From: Rhizobium sp. BT04
GTDB lineage: Bacteria; Pseudomonadota; Alphaproteobacteria; Rhizobiales; Rhizobiaceae
DNA: 64,000 nt
Assembly: GCF_030053135.1 (NCBI RefSeq)
Contig: NZ_CP125653.1
Span: 372,001-436,000, forward strand
Direction: 5' to 3'
Part shown: positions 45,352 to 54,663 of the stretch, one piece after another
How positions within the stretch are numbered: position 1 is the first letter of the stretch
Layout of the letters: each line of letters begins with the position of its first letter
Position numbers and translations under genes: made by a program
The notes under the pieces: model-generated
Database searches by the model: none
Told to the model about the DNA's origin: nothing
Seen by the model: only the letters and a program-made list of their open reading frames with translations

Positions 45352-47142
45352 TCACGCCACCAGACCCTTGGTCAGTTCCAGCGCCTGCCGTTCGAACAGC
45401 CGGCGATAGATGCCGTTGTTAAGCCGGATCAGCGCCTGGTGGTCGCCTTCTTCGACAATGTTTCCCTTGTCGAAGACCAGCAGCCGGTCCAGCGCCCTGA
45501 CCGTCGACAGCCGGTGCGCGATGACAAGCGTGGTGCGGCCGGTCATCAGGCGTTCCATCGCCTGCTGGATCTGAACTTCGCTCTCGCTGTCGAGGCTCGA
45601 CGTCGCCTCGTCGAGGATCAGCACCGGCGCATCGGCGAGGAACGCCCGGGCAATGGCGACACGCTGCCGCTCGCCGCCCGACAGTTTGACGCCGCGCTCT
45701 CCCACCATCGTCTCATAGCCCTTGGGAAGGTCCATGATGAAATCGTGAGCGCTCGCCTGTTTCGCCGCCTGCTCGATCTCGCGGCGCGAGGCGTTCGGCC
45801 TGCCATAGGCGATGTTCTCCGCCAGCGTGCGGTGGAACAGGATGGGCTCCTGCTGCACGATGGCGATCTGGCCGCGCAGGCTTGATTGCCTGACCCCCGC
45901 AATATCCTGCCCGTCGATGCGAATCGAGCCCGACGTCACGTCGTGGAGGCGCTGGATGAGCTTGACGAAAGTCGTCTTGCCCGAGCCCGAATGCCCCACC
46001 AGCCCCACGCGCTCGCCCGGCTTGATGGTGACGGAGAAGTCCTCATAAAGCGGGGTGGGATGCGCGCCATATTGGAAGGTGACGCGATCGAAGACGATCT
46101 CGCCCTCATCAATCCTGATCGGCGTGGCGTTCGGCCTGTCCTCGATGCCGAGCGGCATCTTGTCGAGCAGCACCAGTTCTTCCATGTCGTTGACGGCCCG
46201 CTGCAGATTGCGGATGTCCTGGCCGACATTGCGCAGATAGCCCTGCAGAACGAAGAACATGGCCAGCACGAAGGTGATGTCGCCAGCCGTCGCCAGACCC
46301 TGCCGCCACATGACCAGGCCCGTTCCCAGAATGCCGGCCTGCATGGAAACCATCATGAAGCCCTGGATCGTGCCGCTCGCTGTGCCGCGCTTCCATGTCC
46401 GTCGCGTGCGGCTGTCCCATTTGGCCAGCACGTGGCGCAAGCGTGCCTCTTCGCGGTTTTCGGCGCCGAAGGCTTTGACCACCGCATTGCAGCTGATGGC
46501 ATCCGCCAGCGCACCGCCGAGCTTGGTGTCCCAGGCATTGGCAAGCCGTGCCGCCGGCGACACGAAACCCATGGAAAGCGCCACGGTCACGCCGATATAG
46601 ATCAGCGACCCCAGCGCCACGATCAGGCCCATGACCGGCCAGTAGCTGCCGAGCACGATACTGGCGCCGACCAGCATGACGATGGAGGGCAAAAGGGCGA
46701 CCAGCAGCAGGTCGTTCAGCGAGTCCAGCGCCCACATGCCGCGGGTGATCTTGCGCACCGTCGAACCGGCAAAGCTGTTGGCGTGCCAGTCGGTCGAGAA
46801 CCGCTGCACCTTGTGGAAGCCGTTATTGACCACATCCGCCATGGTGCGCAGCGTCAGCCGGATAATGCCGTTGAAGATGAACCAGCGCAGCGCGACGCTG
46901 GTCATGCCCAGAGCCACGACGACGACAAAGGCACTGAGCGCATCATCAGCCGCATTGCCGCCGGCGATGGCATCGACGATCCGGCCTGAGAACACCGGCA
47001 CCATGACTTCGGCGAGCGTGCTTGATATCACCAGCACGACGATCAGGCCCACCAAACCAGGCCGGTGGCGCCAATGTTGAAAAACAAAGCCGAGCACGTT
47101 GCGATAGGCATCGGCGCGGAAATCGAGCTTCTTGCGAGTCAT
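45352..47142 (-). CDS. ABC exporter (permease-ATPase fusion)
   Basis: The 596-residue type-I exporter has six predicted helices (about 25-310) and a complete ATPase: Walker A GHSGSGKTT, Q-loop IVQQEPILFHRTL, signature LSGGERQR, Walker B LILDEATSSLD and H-loop IAHRLST. It should work as a homodimer, probably exporting a lipid-linked or peptide substrate, since no partner gene is near. A perfect palindrome at 47232 lies 90 bp upstream of the start. Confidence 0.92.
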   Translation of the reverse strand: MTRKKLDFRADAYRNVLGFVFQHWRHRPGLVGLIVVLVISSTLAEVMVPVFSGRIVDAIAGGNAADDALSAFVVVVALGMTSVALRWFIFNGIIRLTLRTMADVVNNGFHKVQRFSTDWHANSFAGSTVRKITRGMWALDSLNDLLLVALLPSIVMLVGASIVLGSYWPVMGLIVALGSLIYIGVTVALSMGFVSPAARLANAWDTKLGGALADAISCNAVVKAFGAENREEARLRHVLAKWDSRTRRTWKRGTASGTIQGFMMVSMQAGILGTGLVMWRQGLATAGDITFVLAMFFVLQGYLRNVGQDIRNLQRAVNDMEELVLLDKMPLGIEDRPNATPIRIDEGEIVFDRVTFQYGAHPTPLYEDFSVTIKPGERVGLVGHSGSGKTTFVKLIQRLHDVTSGSIRIDGQDIAGVRQSSLRGQIAIVQQEPILFHRTLAENIAYGRPNASRREIEQAAKQASAHDFIMDLPKGYETMVGERGVKLSGGERQRVAIARAFLADAPVLILDEATSSLDSESEVQIQQAMERLMTGRTTLVIAHRLSTVRALDRLLVFDKGNIVEEGDHQALIRLNNGIYRRLFERQALELTKGLVA

Positions 47143-47826
47143 TTTAACCAGCCCGGCCCGTCTTTCGGCAACCGGTCCTCAAAATCGAGAGTTAGACGGC
47201 ACAGCCCGAGCGGGAGACGAAATGATCCCGTCGGATTAATCCGGGCTATGAAGGAAGAGAAAACCGCATGTGGCGCCCCGCGTCGGGCCGCGAATGGCAA
47301 TGACCTAGCGTCGGGACATGCCACATGGGAAGGTTTCGATGAATGCTGGTGTCATGCAACGCCTCCCTTGTTCGATCTATAGCGGTGAGTGTTTTCTACC
47401 GAACCAATTCGCTGTTGCCAAGCGGATATTTGCAACCTGACGGAAAGTGATGCGGAAACGACACACCTTGTGCGGTTGCGGGTCAATGGTTCAGCGGACT
47501 TGCTTGCCTCGCCGCCAGCGGCCATTCTTTGCTCTCACCATATCTTCCAGTCAGATACCGGCCCGATGACTCCCGCCTCGATGGGGCGCGGCCTGAAAAG
47601 TCACAACAAGCGTTGCTTTTAAAGTGAGCCCAAACGACTGACTTATTGCAATTTCTACGTTTGAATTGTAGCTGTTTTCATTCGAAATAATTATCGCGGC
47701 AAGACGGCGTGAGACATGATCCCGCCCGCAGCAAGCAGACATGGGGCATTTCAAATGGGGTTTACTGAAGCTGTTCGGGCGGATCCACTGCGTCCGGAGA
47801 TAAGAGCAGAGGTCTTTGCCTAGAGC
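47143..47826. other. Long intergenic region with a palindrome
   Basis: This gap of nearly 700 bp has no supportable gene; candidate frames lack ribosome binding sites and family features. CGGATTAATCCG at 47232-47243 is a perfect 12-bp palindrome near the ABC exporter promoter. The part from 47600 to 47700 is AT-rich and may contain the promoter of the six-gene operon that follows. Confidence 0.5.
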
Positions 47827-48585
47827 ATGACCATCCGCAATGTCGGCCTGCTGGCGGCTCTGTTGCTCGCCGCCTCGGCTCAGTTTCCGCCCGCGCAGGC
47901 GCAGGACAGCGACAGTCAGCAGGTTGGGGGCGGCGATCATCAAAGGAGCGCCGCCGGAGCCGAATATGCCGCGCAGTGCCAGCAGAATGGAGTGCGTTGC
48001 ACGCTCGTCTATGGCGACGCCTCTGCAAAAGACGAACCGGTATCGAATACGACAACATCGTCACCACAACGCCAGCCGTTGATCATGCCACGGGAGCCGG
48101 TCGTCAGCGGTCCTCTGGCGGTTGCCGCCGTGCTTGTCGGTCTCGTCGGGGTCATCGGCTTGTGGATCCGCTTCGGAAATGGCGGCGTCTTGCTCTCATC
48201 TGCTCCGCGCGACGTGAAGCGGCAGGGAGAGGCGCCGGAAAGCTGGCGCACGTCGGCAGCCGAGGCTGAGGAAAAGCCGAACGACTTCCTGCAGCGCATT
48301 GCCGCCATGGCGGATCGCCGGCAGGCGCTGGTCCTGCTGCTCAGGCACTGCCTGCTGCACGCGGCCGATATCACGGGAACGCGGCTTTTCCGTTCGGATA
48401 CGGAGCGTGCGGTTTTCGCCCGCCTGCCGCGAGATATGCCCGAGCGCGAACGCCTGGAAAATTTTCTGACGGCGGTGGAGCTCGTTCACTATGGCGGCCG
48501 CACGCTTGCGGAAAGCCATTTCGGCGTCCTTCTGACGACCGCGCGCGGCTTGTTGTCATCAGGCAGAGTGGCCCCCAATGCGTAA
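47827..48585 (+). CDS. DUF4129-like membrane protein
   Basis: The 252-residue protein has a signal peptide (residues 1-25), a periplasmic stretch of about 65 residues, one membrane helix (about 95-118) and a cytosolic domain. The C-terminal block (RQALVLLLRHCLLHAADITG, then RLPRDMPERERLENFLTAVELVHYGGRTL) matches the DUF4129-type end found beside MoxR/DUF58 genes. Its 3' end overlaps the next gene by 8 bp. First gene of the six-gene operon. Function is not established; the operon context suggests an envelope complex. Confidence 0.8.
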   Translation: MTIRNVGLLAALLLAASAQFPPAQAQDSDSQQVGGGDHQRSAAGAEYAAQCQQNGVRCTLVYGDASAKDEPVSNTTTSSPQRQPLIMPREPVVSGPLAVAAVLVGLVGVIGLWIRFGNGGVLLSSAPRDVKRQGEAPESWRTSAAEAEEKPNDFLQRIAAMADRRQALVLLLRHCLLHAADITGTRLFRSDTERAVFARLPRDMPERERLENFLTAVELVHYGGRTLAESHFGVLLTTARGLLSSGRVAPNA

Positions 48586-49888
48586 CTCGGGACCTCTTCT
48601 GTTTCTGGGGCTGTTGCTGGCGCTGGCGGCGGCGGCAATCTTTGTGCTGTCGCGCGGCAGCGATTTCGACCGCTCGCCCCTCGGCAACAAGGGATTGGAA
48701 TTGTGGCTGCAGGCCAAGGGTATCCCTGTCGTTCGATCCGATCCTCATATCGCCCGCGCGCGTTCGGAAATCTCGCTGCGCATTATTCCTTTGTCGATCC
48801 GCCAAGGCGAGGCTGCCGCATCTCAGGCAAACGAGGATGCGGATGACGCAGGCCCGGAAAACCCGGTCCGGGAATCGAATCGCTATGCGCTGCCGACGCT
48901 GATCATTTTACCGAAATGGCGCGGCAGCGTGTCAACGGAGGGGGTTGCCGACAAATCGGCACTGGTCGATTTCGCCGATATCGGCGGCGAACTCGACAAG
49001 ATCGGCTATTCCGATTTTGGCTTTGCCCGCAGCAAGACGGGCTTTGAAGCGGCGCAGCCGCAGCTGAAAACGGGCCAGCCGATCGAGATCGCCCTCTATC
49101 AGGCACAAACCTTCGAGCGGTCGAGCCTGCCGAGCGGCTGCCGGGAGCTCGCCGGCACGCCGCTGGGGGCGCTGCTCCTGCGTTGCACAGACGCCCCCAA
49201 CGTCTACCTGCTGTCGGATCCGGACCTGATGAACAATCATGGCCTGGCTCTCGCCGACAACGCCTCCTTTGCCGTGTCGCTCGTTACGCTGTTGCGCAGA
49301 GTGGGCGAAACGCGGCCGGTCTATCTGGATACAGCAGGCCTGCCTCTGGATAGGAAGAAACCGGTCGACGAGGGCCGCTCCTATGAGCGCTCAGCCAGCG
49401 ATCTCAAGCGGTTTTTCGTCTATCCGCTGTCCCTCATCTGGGGAACGCTGCTCGTCGTTGCAGCTGTTTGTTTCTGGCGCGGCGCCTATCGTTTCGGGCC
49501 GGCTTTGCCCGAGGCATCCGCAAACACCGAGCTGTCGAAGACCGCCGCGATCGAAGCGATGGCGCGTCTGCTCCGCCTGTCGGGCAATGATGGCCGGATG
49601 ACCGGACAGTTCGTGCTGCATCTGCTTGCGGACAAGGCGCAGCAGCTCTTCGGCCCCGGAGCCGGAAACGAGGCCGGCATAGCGCGGCTGTTTCAACGCC
49701 TGGCGCGCCGCGATCCGGCGGCGGCGAAGGCATTGCATTCGTCGGCGCAGGCGCTCATCGATCGTGGACATCTGATGACGCGGGCGAGCCTGCACCGCAA
49801 TCTCGAGACATTCAGAAAATCGCTGGAGCAGGATGATTTCAGGCCGGTCGGCCTGAAATCTGAATCCTCTTCCAAATCAAAGAATTAG
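48578..49888 (+). CDS. DUF4350 family membrane protein
   Basis: The 436-residue protein has an N-terminal helix (residues 5-24), a large periplasmic domain and a second helix near residue 290 (FFVYPLSLIWGTLLVVAAVCFW). This is the layout of DUF4350 proteins that accompany MoxR and DUF58. The SRGSDFDRSPLGNKGLELWLQAKGIPVVR stretch after the first helix is the family's most conserved block. It overlaps the preceding gene and ends just before the hairpin at 49889. Function unknown. Confidence 0.82.
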   Translation: MRNSGPLLFLGLLLALAAAAIFVLSRGSDFDRSPLGNKGLELWLQAKGIPVVRSDPHIARARSEISLRIIPLSIRQGEAAASQANEDADDAGPENPVRESNRYALPTLIILPKWRGSVSTEGVADKSALVDFADIGGELDKIGYSDFGFARSKTGFEAAQPQLKTGQPIEIALYQAQTFERSSLPSGCRELAGTPLGALLLRCTDAPNVYLLSDPDLMNNHGLALADNASFAVSLVTLLRRVGETRPVYLDTAGLPLDRKKPVDEGRSYERSASDLKRFFVYPLSLIWGTLLVVAAVCFWRGAYRFGPALPEASANTELSKTAAIEAMARLLRLSGNDGRMTGQFVLHLLADKAQQLFGPGAGNEAGIARLFQRLARRDPAAAKALHSSAQALIDRGHLMTRASLHRNLETFRKSLEQDDFRPVGLKSESSSKSKN

Positions 49889-49930
49889 AGCATGATGCCG
49901 AAGAGCGCCTACGCTTTTCGGCATCATGCT
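49889..49930. repeat. Long intercistronic hairpin
   Basis: AGCATGATGCCGAAGAGCG pairs with CGCTTTTCGGCATCATGCT over 19 bp with one G-U pair and the four-base loop CCTA. It starts directly after the DUF4350 stop. No T-run follows, and the operon continues beyond it, so it may be a processing, stability or attenuation element. A stem of this wording is a recurrent intergenic repeat in Rhizobium genomes as I recall. Confidence 0.7.
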
Positions 49931-49946
49931 CCAGGGAGCATTGACC

Positions 49947-50903
49947 TTGGATCTAGGTGAATTTCGCGATCTTATCGCCGCGGTTCGTGGCGAAATCGGC
50001 AAAGCGGTGCAGGGGCAGGATGCGATCATCGATCTCGTCCTGATCTCGATCTTTGCCGGTGGGCACTGCCTGGTCGAAGGGCCGCCCGGCACGGCCAAAA
50101 CGCTGCTTGCCCGGTCGGTCTCCGCCGCCATGGCGCTGCAATATCGGCGCATCCAGTTCACGCCCGACCTGATGCCCGGCGATGTCCTGGGCGTCAATCT
50201 CTTCAATTTCCAGACGAACCAGTTCCACCTGACCAAAGGCCCGGTCTTTACCGACATTCTGCTCGCCGATGAGATCAATCGCGCGCCGCCGAAGACGCAA
50301 TCGGCCCTGCTGCAGGCGATGAACGAGCGGATGGTCACGCTTGACGGAACCGATTATTCCCTGGGGCCGGATTTCTTCGTGCTTGCCACGCAGAACCCGA
50401 TCGAACAGCAGGGCACCTATCCCTTGCCCGAAGCCCAGCTCGATCGTTTCCTGTTCAAGCTCATCGTCGATTTTCCCGATCGCGATACGGAGATTGCCAT
50501 CCTCTCCAAACACGCGAGCCAGGCGCTGAAATCGGACCTGCGCAATGCCGGCATTCGCCCGCTTGTCACCAGTGCCGCACTCGCCGAGGGCCGCGCGCTG
50601 ATCGATGCGATCCATCTCGACAACACGATCCTGACCTATGTCGTCGACCTGGTGCGCGCCACGCGCTCGGATCCCGACATTCTCTATGGCGCATCGACGC
50701 GCGCGGCTGACGCGCTTGCCGCGGCCGTGCGGGTGCGTGCCGCCTTCGAGGGCCGGGATTACGGCTTGCCCGATGATGTCCAGGCCTTGCTGGTGCCGGC
50801 ATTGCGCCATCGCATCATTCTTTCGCCCTCGGCGGAAATCGATGGGCGCACGCCTGACGAGGTGCTGCGCAACATCAAGAACCGCGTGGATGCGCCCCGT
50901 TAA
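49947..50903 (+). CDS. MoxR-family AAA ATPase
   Basis: The 318-residue ATPase has Walker A GPPGTAKT, Walker B ILLADEINRAPPKTQ, the AAA signature TQNPIEQQGTYPLPEAQLDRF and an arginine-finger region. MoxR proteins act as chaperones that activate or load partner proteins, here the DUF58 protein encoded next. I chose TTG at 49947, eight bases after GGGAG. The ATG at 49926 lies inside the hairpin stem and has no ribosome binding site; TTG at 49941 is also possible. It belongs to the six-gene operon. Confidence 0.93.
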   Translation: MDLGEFRDLIAAVRGEIGKAVQGQDAIIDLVLISIFAGGHCLVEGPPGTAKTLLARSVSAAMALQYRRIQFTPDLMPGDVLGVNLFNFQTNQFHLTKGPVFTDILLADEINRAPPKTQSALLQAMNERMVTLDGTDYSLGPDFFVLATQNPIEQQGTYPLPEAQLDRFLFKLIVDFPDRDTEIAILSKHASQALKSDLRNAGIRPLVTSAALAEGRALIDAIHLDNTILTYVVDLVRATRSDPDILYGASTRAADALAAAVRVRAAFEGRDYGLPDDVQALLVPALRHRIILSPSAEIDGRTPDEVLRNIKNRVDAPR

Positions 50904-52223
50904 ATGCGGCCATCGCCCACTCTGATCGCGCTCGTTCTGCTATTCGCCGCGGTGACGGTGTTCACCAGCGTGTGGTGGCGCGACATGAGTTCTCTCTTGC
51001 TCCTCATGTGGCTTGCGCTCGCAGCCCTCACGGTCGCCGATCTGGTTCTCTCCAACCTGTCGGGCAGGATGACGATCGATGTCGATCTGCCGCCGCAAGG
51101 CTTTGTCGGCCACACCGCCGAATTCACCGTCGGCATCCGGCCGCAGCAGAAAGCGCTGCCTGGGAAAATCGAAATCCGGCTCGATCTCGCCTCCGAACTG
51201 GTCGTCTCAGAAACCAGATGGATCGCCCCTGCATCGGGCGCTGGAGAAGGGGAGGTCAAGGCCACTCTCGACCTTCGTCTGACCCGGCGCGGACGATACG
51301 CGGTCAACGCGCTGTGGCTGAAGTGGCCATCGCGATTAAAGCTGCTCGAGATGATCGCCCGCATGCCGGTCGGCAAAGAGATCGCCGTCCAGCCGGACAT
51401 ATCGCCGGTGCTGTCCGGGGCGATCAAGACCCAGATCCTGCCGCTGGAAGCCGGCCAGAAGGATTTGCGGCTGCGCGGCGAGGGATCGGAGTTCCATCAG
51501 CTGCGGGAGTTTGCAAGTGGCATGGATCCGCGCAGCATCGATTGGAAGCGGTCGGCGCGTATGCGCAGTCTCGTCGTGCGTGAGATGCGGGCCGAACGGA
51601 ATCACCAGATCATCCTCTGCGTCGATTCCGGGCGGCTGATGGCCGAGCAGCTTGCCGGCTTCACCAAGCTCGATCGCGCCATCAATGCCGCGCTTGCCAT
51701 GTGCTGGGGCGCAGGGCTCGCCGGCGATCTCGTCGGCTTCTACAGTTTCGACAGCCGTCCGCGTCTCTTCGTGCCGGCCTTGCCCGGGCGCGCAGCCTTT
51801 CCGCGGCTGCAGACGGTCTGCGCCGGGCTGCGCTACGAAACCCAGGAGACCAACCATACGCTGGGACTGACGCATCTGTCCGGGCGCCTGAAGCGACGGT
51901 CGCTGATTGTGATATTCTCCGATTTCGTCGACACCATCACGGCGGAGCTGATGATCGAGAACATACAGGTGCTCGCCCGGCATCACTTCGTCGTCTATGT
52001 CGCCTTGCGTGATCCGATGCTGGCCAAGCTCATCGAGCCCGAGGAAATGACGCTCGATGCCGTCGCCCGCTCGGTCGCGGCGCGCCAGATTCTGCAGGAG
52101 CGGCGCGCCGTCATGGAAAAGCTGACGCGTCTCGGCGTACTCTGCCTCGACAGCACGCCGGAGGCGCTGACCTCGGATCTCATTGCGCGCTACATCGAAA
52201 TCAAATCCCGTGAGATGATATGA
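50904..52223 (+). CDS. DUF58 domain protein with vWA-like region
   Basis: The 439-residue protein has two membrane helices near the N-terminus (about 5-45), a beta-rich part and the DUF58 block LRLRGEGSEFHQLREFASGMDPRSIDWKRSARMRSLVVREM. Next comes a von Willebrand A-like segment, IILCVDSGRLMAEQLAG, which retains part of a MIDAS motif. DUF58 proteins are the usual partner of MoxR ATPases. The gene begins directly after the MoxR stop and overlaps the next gene by 4 bp. Confidence 0.9.
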   Translation: MRPSPTLIALVLLFAAVTVFTSVWWRDMSSLLLLMWLALAALTVADLVLSNLSGRMTIDVDLPPQGFVGHTAEFTVGIRPQQKALPGKIEIRLDLASELVVSETRWIAPASGAGEGEVKATLDLRLTRRGRYAVNALWLKWPSRLKLLEMIARMPVGKEIAVQPDISPVLSGAIKTQILPLEAGQKDLRLRGEGSEFHQLREFASGMDPRSIDWKRSARMRSLVVREMRAERNHQIILCVDSGRLMAEQLAGFTKLDRAINAALAMCWGAGLAGDLVGFYSFDSRPRLFVPALPGRAAFPRLQTVCAGLRYETQETNHTLGLTHLSGRLKRRSLIVIFSDFVDTITAELMIENIQVLARHHFVVYVALRDPMLAKLIEPEEMTLDAVARSVAARQILQERRAVMEKLTRLGVLCLDSTPEALTSDLIARYIEIKSREMI

Positions 52224-53299
52224 TGGATATCGGTATCGACGGCAGGATGGATAGTGGCGGGGCGGTCAATGCCGGCGCTGTTCAGAACGATACGCTTCGC
52301 TCGGCCCGCTTCCGGCTGGAGCGCGAGGCACACTGGCGTCAACTGGACGAACTGGTGACGCGTGCCGAGAAGGGCGGTACCGCCGCGCTCGGTTATGACG
52401 AGGTCCGCAATCTCGCCAGCGGCTACAGGCAGGCGATGAACTCGTTGAGCGTGGCGCGCGACATCTCTCTCGATCGTGCGCTGATCGCCTATCTGGAAAG
52501 CCTCTGCGCCCGGGCCTATCTCGTCGTCTACGCCCCGCAGGAAAGCCTGGGCGGCCTGATCAGCCGGTTGCTTTCGCAGGGCATCCCGCAGGCCGTGCGC
52601 CGCTCGGCCCTGCCTTTGTTCATCGGTTTCCTGGCGCTCATTCTCGGGGCGGTCGCCGGTTACAGGCTCTACCAAAACGATCCGAGCTGGTTCTACACCT
52701 TGGTGCCGCCGGAGATGGCCGACCAGCGCACGCCCGATGCCTCGACCGATTACCTCCGCTCGACCATTTATGGCGATGAAGGCCATGACAGCGATCGGCT
52801 GGCTGCATTTTCCGCCTATCTGTTTTCCCACAACACGACCATCGTCATCCTGATCTTCACGCTCGGTGTTTTCGTGTCGGTGCCGAGCTTCATTCTGACC
52901 TTTTACAACGGTCTGATCCTCGGCGCGTTTTTCGCGATGTTTTCTCGCAAAGGGCTGGGTTACGACGTCTTCGCCTGGCTTTCGATCCACGGCGTCACCG
53001 AGCTTGCGGCCATCGCCATTGCCTGCGCGGGTGGGGCGAGACTCGGACTTGCCGTTCTCCTTCCCGGTGCCAGAACGCGCAAGAAAGCCTTGCGCCATCA
53101 GGCGCATGATGCCGTCAAGCTCGCGATCCTCGCGGGGCTGATGCTTGTCGCGGCAGCTTTCATCGAAGGCTTCCTGCGCCAGCTGATCCAGGATCCGACC
53201 TGGCGCATCGTTATCGGTTGGGGGATGGGCGTCTTCTGGGTGGGCTGGCTGCTGCTGGGAGGCCGTCAAAGCAAAGCTTCGCGCGAGGCTGTGCGATGA
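52220..53299 (+). CDS. SpoIIM-family membrane protein
   Basis: The 359-residue protein has a soluble N-terminal helical domain (RLEREAHWRQLDELVTRAEKG) and about six membrane helices from residue 125 on. The block FLFSHNTTIVILIFTLGVFVSVPSFIL is typical of the stage II sporulation M family, which outside spore formers is found in MoxR/DUF58/RDD operons. It starts ATGA over the DUF58 stop. In non-sporulating bacteria its role is unknown. Confidence 0.9.
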   Translation: MMDIGIDGRMDSGGAVNAGAVQNDTLRSARFRLEREAHWRQLDELVTRAEKGGTAALGYDEVRNLASGYRQAMNSLSVARDISLDRALIAYLESLCARAYLVVYAPQESLGGLISRLLSQGIPQAVRRSALPLFIGFLALILGAVAGYRLYQNDPSWFYTLVPPEMADQRTPDASTDYLRSTIYGDEGHDSDRLAAFSAYLFSHNTTIVILIFTLGVFVSVPSFILTFYNGLILGAFFAMFSRKGLGYDVFAWLSIHGVTELAAIAIACAGGARLGLAVLLPGARTRKKALRHQAHDAVKLAILAGLMLVAAAFIEGFLRQLIQDPTWRIVIGWGMGVFWVGWLLLGGRQSKASREAVR

Positions 53300-54180
53300 A
53301 CCAGTCGGTGACGGACGGCAAGCGCGTCGAGCAGTTCATCCCGCCGGAAGGCGTCCCGATCACCTTCGCCATTGCCGCGATCGGAACCCGTTTCGGCGCG
53401 CAATTCCTCGATATCCTCTTCACCTCGATCATCATGTTCGTCTGTGCCATGGCCATCCTCTTCACAGGCGTGCTGCCTATGACCGCCGAGGCGATGCTCA
53501 TGGTGCTGCTCGGTTTTCTGGTGCAGATCCCCTATTACATCCTCTCCGAACTCATCTGGAACGGTCGCACGCTCGGAAAAAGAATAACCGGCATCCGCGT
53601 CATCAACATGGACGGACGGCGGCTGACGCCGCACCAGGTGACCGCACGCAACCTGATGAAACAGGTGGAGATCTTCGCCCCCATGGGGCTTCTGGCTTCG
53701 GTCGGCACCCAGTCGGCCTGGGAAAACGGTTTGACGTGCGCCTGGCTTCTGGCGGTGGTCATCGTTCCCCTGGCCAACCGGCGCCGGCAACGGCTTGGCG
53801 ACATCATTGCCGGCACCCTTGTCGTCGACAATCCGCGCTCGGTACTGCTCTCCGACCTCGCTTTGTCTGCGCCTGCCGCCGCATCGTCGCAAGCGGAATT
53901 CGAATTCTTGGCCGAACACCTCGATGTCTACGGCAAATATGAGCTGCAGACGCTGGAGGACGTGCTGCGCGACGCGACGAAGACCTCCAACCACAAAGAG
54001 ATCGAACAGATCGTGCGCACCATTACCCGGAGAATCCGGTACGAAGACACCGTGAAGCCCGGCCGGGAGCTGCTTTTCCTCAACGAGTTCTATCGCGCCC
54101 AGCGCGAGCATCTGGAGAGTTTGAAGCTGTTCGGGACGCTGCGCGAGAATAAGTATCACGAGCATACCCGGACGCCGTGA
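53296..54180 (+). CDS. RDD-family membrane protein
   Basis: The 294-residue protein starts at the ATG overlapping the SpoIIM stop; the frame extends upstream but without support. The RDD fold is clear (TRFGAQFLDILFTSIIMFVCAMAI, then NGRTLGKRITGIRVINMDGRRLT), with four helices in the first 175 residues. A soluble C-terminal part (LAEHLDVYGKYELQTLEDVL, ITRRIRYEDTVKPGRELLFLNEFY) is larger than in most RDD proteins. Last gene of the operon. Confidence 0.9.
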   Translation: MNQSVTDGKRVEQFIPPEGVPITFAIAAIGTRFGAQFLDILFTSIIMFVCAMAILFTGVLPMTAEAMLMVLLGFLVQIPYYILSELIWNGRTLGKRITGIRVINMDGRRLTPHQVTARNLMKQVEIFAPMGLLASVGTQSAWENGLTCAWLLAVVIVPLANRRRQRLGDIIAGTLVVDNPRSVLLSDLALSAPAAASSQAEFEFLAEHLDVYGKYELQTLEDVLRDATKTSNHKEIEQIVRTITRRIRYEDTVKPGRELLFLNEFYRAQREHLESLKLFGTLRENKYHEHTRTP

Positions 54181-54257
54181 AGAAGCTTGTTTGAGGTGGG
54201 GTGAGCAGGCATTACCGGCTGTCTTGCGCTCGGAATTTATATTGGAGGGATGATGTA

Positions 54258-54590
54258 ATGAAGCTACGCATTTTAGGCGCTTTCGTGCTTGTTCTTGCTG
54301 CTGCGGGTCACGCTCGGGCAGACGATCGTATAGGCCCAACAGCAATCTTTTTTCATGATGTGACGAAATCGACATGCGGTTTCAAGATGACGCCAGAGTC
54401 GGCTTTAAAAGCTGCAACTACTCTTGGAATGTCGAATCTTATCAGCGATCCATTGCTTTCGGCGGTGTTTGCAATTTGCGAAGAGGTAAAAAAAGGAAAC
54501 AAAAGCAAAACCATTGAGATCCGGGTCCCCGACAACCACAAAGTGCTGCGGAAAGTCATCGTTGAAAGAGCCAAGTGGTGGCAAGCATGA
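54258..54590 (+). CDS. Small secreted hypothetical protein
   Basis: The 110-residue protein starts at the ATG eight bases after GGAGGG. It has a signal peptide (residues 1-22, LRILGAFVLVLAAAGHARA). The mature part contains two cysteines, in STCGF and AICEEV, which could form a disulfide, and ends in a basic stretch (KVLRKVIVERAKWWQA). The codon use and base composition are less GC-rich than in the neighbours, so it may be an acquired gene. I recognise no family. Confidence 0.7.
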   Translation: MKLRILGAFVLVLAAAGHARADDRIGPTAIFFHDVTKSTCGFKMTPESALKAATTLGMSNLISDPLLSAVFAICEEVKKGNKSKTIEIRVPDNHKVLRKVIVERAKWWQA

Positions 54591-54663
54591 TGAGGGCAGC
54601 AGGGCTTAACAGAGATGACAAGCTCGCAATAATCGCCGGATAACCAACCAAGCGACGGCTACC

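Noticed and set aside
49926..49947. ATG at 49926 as the MoxR start
   Set aside because: It lies in a hairpin stem without a ribosome binding site; TTG at 49947 has GGGAG at the right distance.
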